Assembly: GCA_008501655.1 (NCBI GenBank)
Contig: QQUK01000325.1
Span: forward strand, 1-21,109
DNA from: Calditrichota bacterium
GTDB taxonomy: Bacteria; Zixibacteria; MSB-5A5; GN15; FEB-12
Length of the DNA: 21,109 nt
Reading direction: 5' to 3'
This document shows, piece by piece, positions 20,405 to 21,109 of the stretch. A program made the position numbers and the translations under genes. How positions within the stretch are numbered: position 1 is the first letter of the stretch; every line of letters starts with the position of its first letter. The notes beneath the pieces were generated by a model. That model saw only the letters and a list, made by a program, of their open reading frames with translations. It was not told the DNA's origin and ran no database searches.

Positions 20405-21010
20405 ATGAAAGCTGAAGAATATTATAAAAAGATAGAATCGAAGTGGGTGAACGAGTATCCATCGGTTGAATCTTTGGATGATGTTTGGAAATTCTATAAA
20501 GAGTGTGGATATCAAGACCCGCAGAAGACTTTGATGTCAATTCTAAATGAAGTTTCCTGGAAAGAAAATAAAGTTCTTGATTTCGGTTGTGACAATGGCT
20601 TGATGCTTAAATTTATTTGTGACTCGGTTAATGATATACAAGGTTTCGGCATAGATATTAACTCTAAGGCAATCGAAAAGGCAAATGAGAGATTTCCGGA
20701 GTTGCAATTTCAAAGTTTTAATGGTGTCACGATTCCGTTTGAGGATAAATACTTTGATTTGGTGTTTGTCTGTGCGGTTATAAAACATATACGTTATGAG
20801 GATAGAAAAAAAGTATACAATGAGTTGAAACGGGTAGCGCATAATGTATTTTTTATTGAAATTGATGCAAAAACAGAGCAGGAAGTTCCTCATCAAGCCT
20901 GGACATTCTATCATTCACACTTCGAAGAAGAATTTAAGAAGCATTTTCAGCCTCTAAAAGTAATTCATGAAGCCGGGGATTTGTTAGGCCTTTATGAAAT
21001 TGAGCGATAA
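20405..21010 (+). CDS. Class I SAM-dependent methyltransferase (methyltransferase domain 11/25 type)
   Basis: 201 residues; ATG follows GGATGG. Motif I is VLDFGCDNGLMLKF (~57-70), with the GxG loop as G-C-D-N-G; motif II is GFGIDINSKAIEKAN (~84-98), with the acidic D that holds the SAM ribose; then VTIPFEDKYFDLVFVCAVIKHI (~115-136), the post-II/motif III area typical of small-molecule methyltransferases. The C-terminal part (FYHSHFEEEFKKHFQPLKVI) resembles lipid/quinone or peptide-antibiotic methyltransferases, but the substrate cannot be told. It starts 17 bases after the T-run of copy C without an obvious promoter, like the DUF4440 gene. It is the third gene of the tRNA-punctuated array. 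Confidence 0.88.
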   Translation: MKAEEYYKKIESKWVNEYPSVESLDDVWKFYKECGYQDPQKTLMSILNEVSWKENKVLDFGCDNGLMLKFICDSVNDIQGFGIDINSKAIEKANERFPELQFQSFNGVTIPFEDKYFDLVFVCAVIKHIRYEDRKKVYNELKRVAHNVFFIEIDAKTEQEVPHQAWTFYHSHFEEEFKKHFQPLKVIHEAGDLLGLYEIER

Positions 21011-21015
21011 GCCCA

Positions 21016-21064
21016 ATGAAGACAGCGGGTTGTGCTGTTAAGACATCTTGTAACGCATCTTCAT
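21016..21064. repeat. Inverted repeat after the methyltransferase gene
   Basis: ATGAAGA-CA-GCG (21016-21027) pairs with CGC-A-TCTTCAT (21054-21064) around a 26-base interior. It has no T-run. It could be a recombination site, a structured 3' end or chance; the window ends 45 bases later. Confidence 0.4.
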
Positions 21065-21109
21065 GTAAGCTCTCTGTAACCTCTTGCCTGACTTTTGGAT
21101 ACGGAGTTA

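Noticed and set aside
21011..21109. Classical integron attC site after the methyltransferase gene
   Set aside because: The inverted repeat lacks the RYYYAAC/GTTRRRY core sites, and no integron integrase is visible.

Overview
The window reads as a chromosomal segment of a Gram-negative-type bacterium of the broad FCB superphylum, probably an uncultured candidate phylum such as Zixibacteria, Marinimicrobia, KSB1 or Cloacimonadota rather than Bacteroidota proper. The clues are a TonB-receptor tail, a type IX secretion C-terminal sorting domain (NQNYPNPFNP signature), a lipoprotein, moderate-to-low GC, and strong Shine-Dalgarno sites (AAAGGAG/AAGGAG) before many genes, which Bacteroidota usually lack. 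The taxonomic placement is inference.

Layout. 1-525: 3' end of a TonB-dependent receptor-like gene. 586-2531 (-): ECF sigma factor and an overlapping zinc-finger anti-sigma-like membrane protein that ends in a T9SS-type sorting domain. 2532-4075: a repeat-rich stretch surrounding a peroxiredoxin whose catalytic residue is encoded by an in-frame UGA, almost certainly selenocysteine. 4076-6680 (-): RsmE-like rRNA methyltransferase carrying an in-frame block of dispersed repeats, downstream of a divergent GlpX-like protein. 6848-8959 (+): transglutaminase-like exported protein and a DUF1648 membrane protein. 8986-15343 (-): ankyrin lipoprotein, NAD-dependent epimerase, large periplasmic M14 metallopeptidase and an AI-2E family permease. 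15782-16198 (+): a very basic, histone-tail-like protein with a Myb/SANT-like helical core, closed by two tandem terminators. 16300-17265 (-): an AT-rich DUF4062 protein. 17489-18882: divergent superoxide dismutase and bacilliredoxin genes.

18979-21109 is the most unusual part. One intact tRNA-Lys(CTT) is preceded by a copy of its 5' end and followed by two further copies of its 3' half, each including the same T-run. These copies separate single co-oriented small genes: a DUF4440 protein, an exported two-CxxC protein and a SAM methyltransferase. The pattern looks like successive integrations at a tRNA attachment site, or a cassette-like array punctuated by tRNA 3' halves. No recombinase lies in the window.

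Themes. Thiol/selenol redox and oxidative defence (selenoperoxiredoxin, Mn-type SOD, bacilliredoxin, CxxC protein) recur. Several families of small palindromic repeats have spread through intergenic DNA and into one coding sequence.
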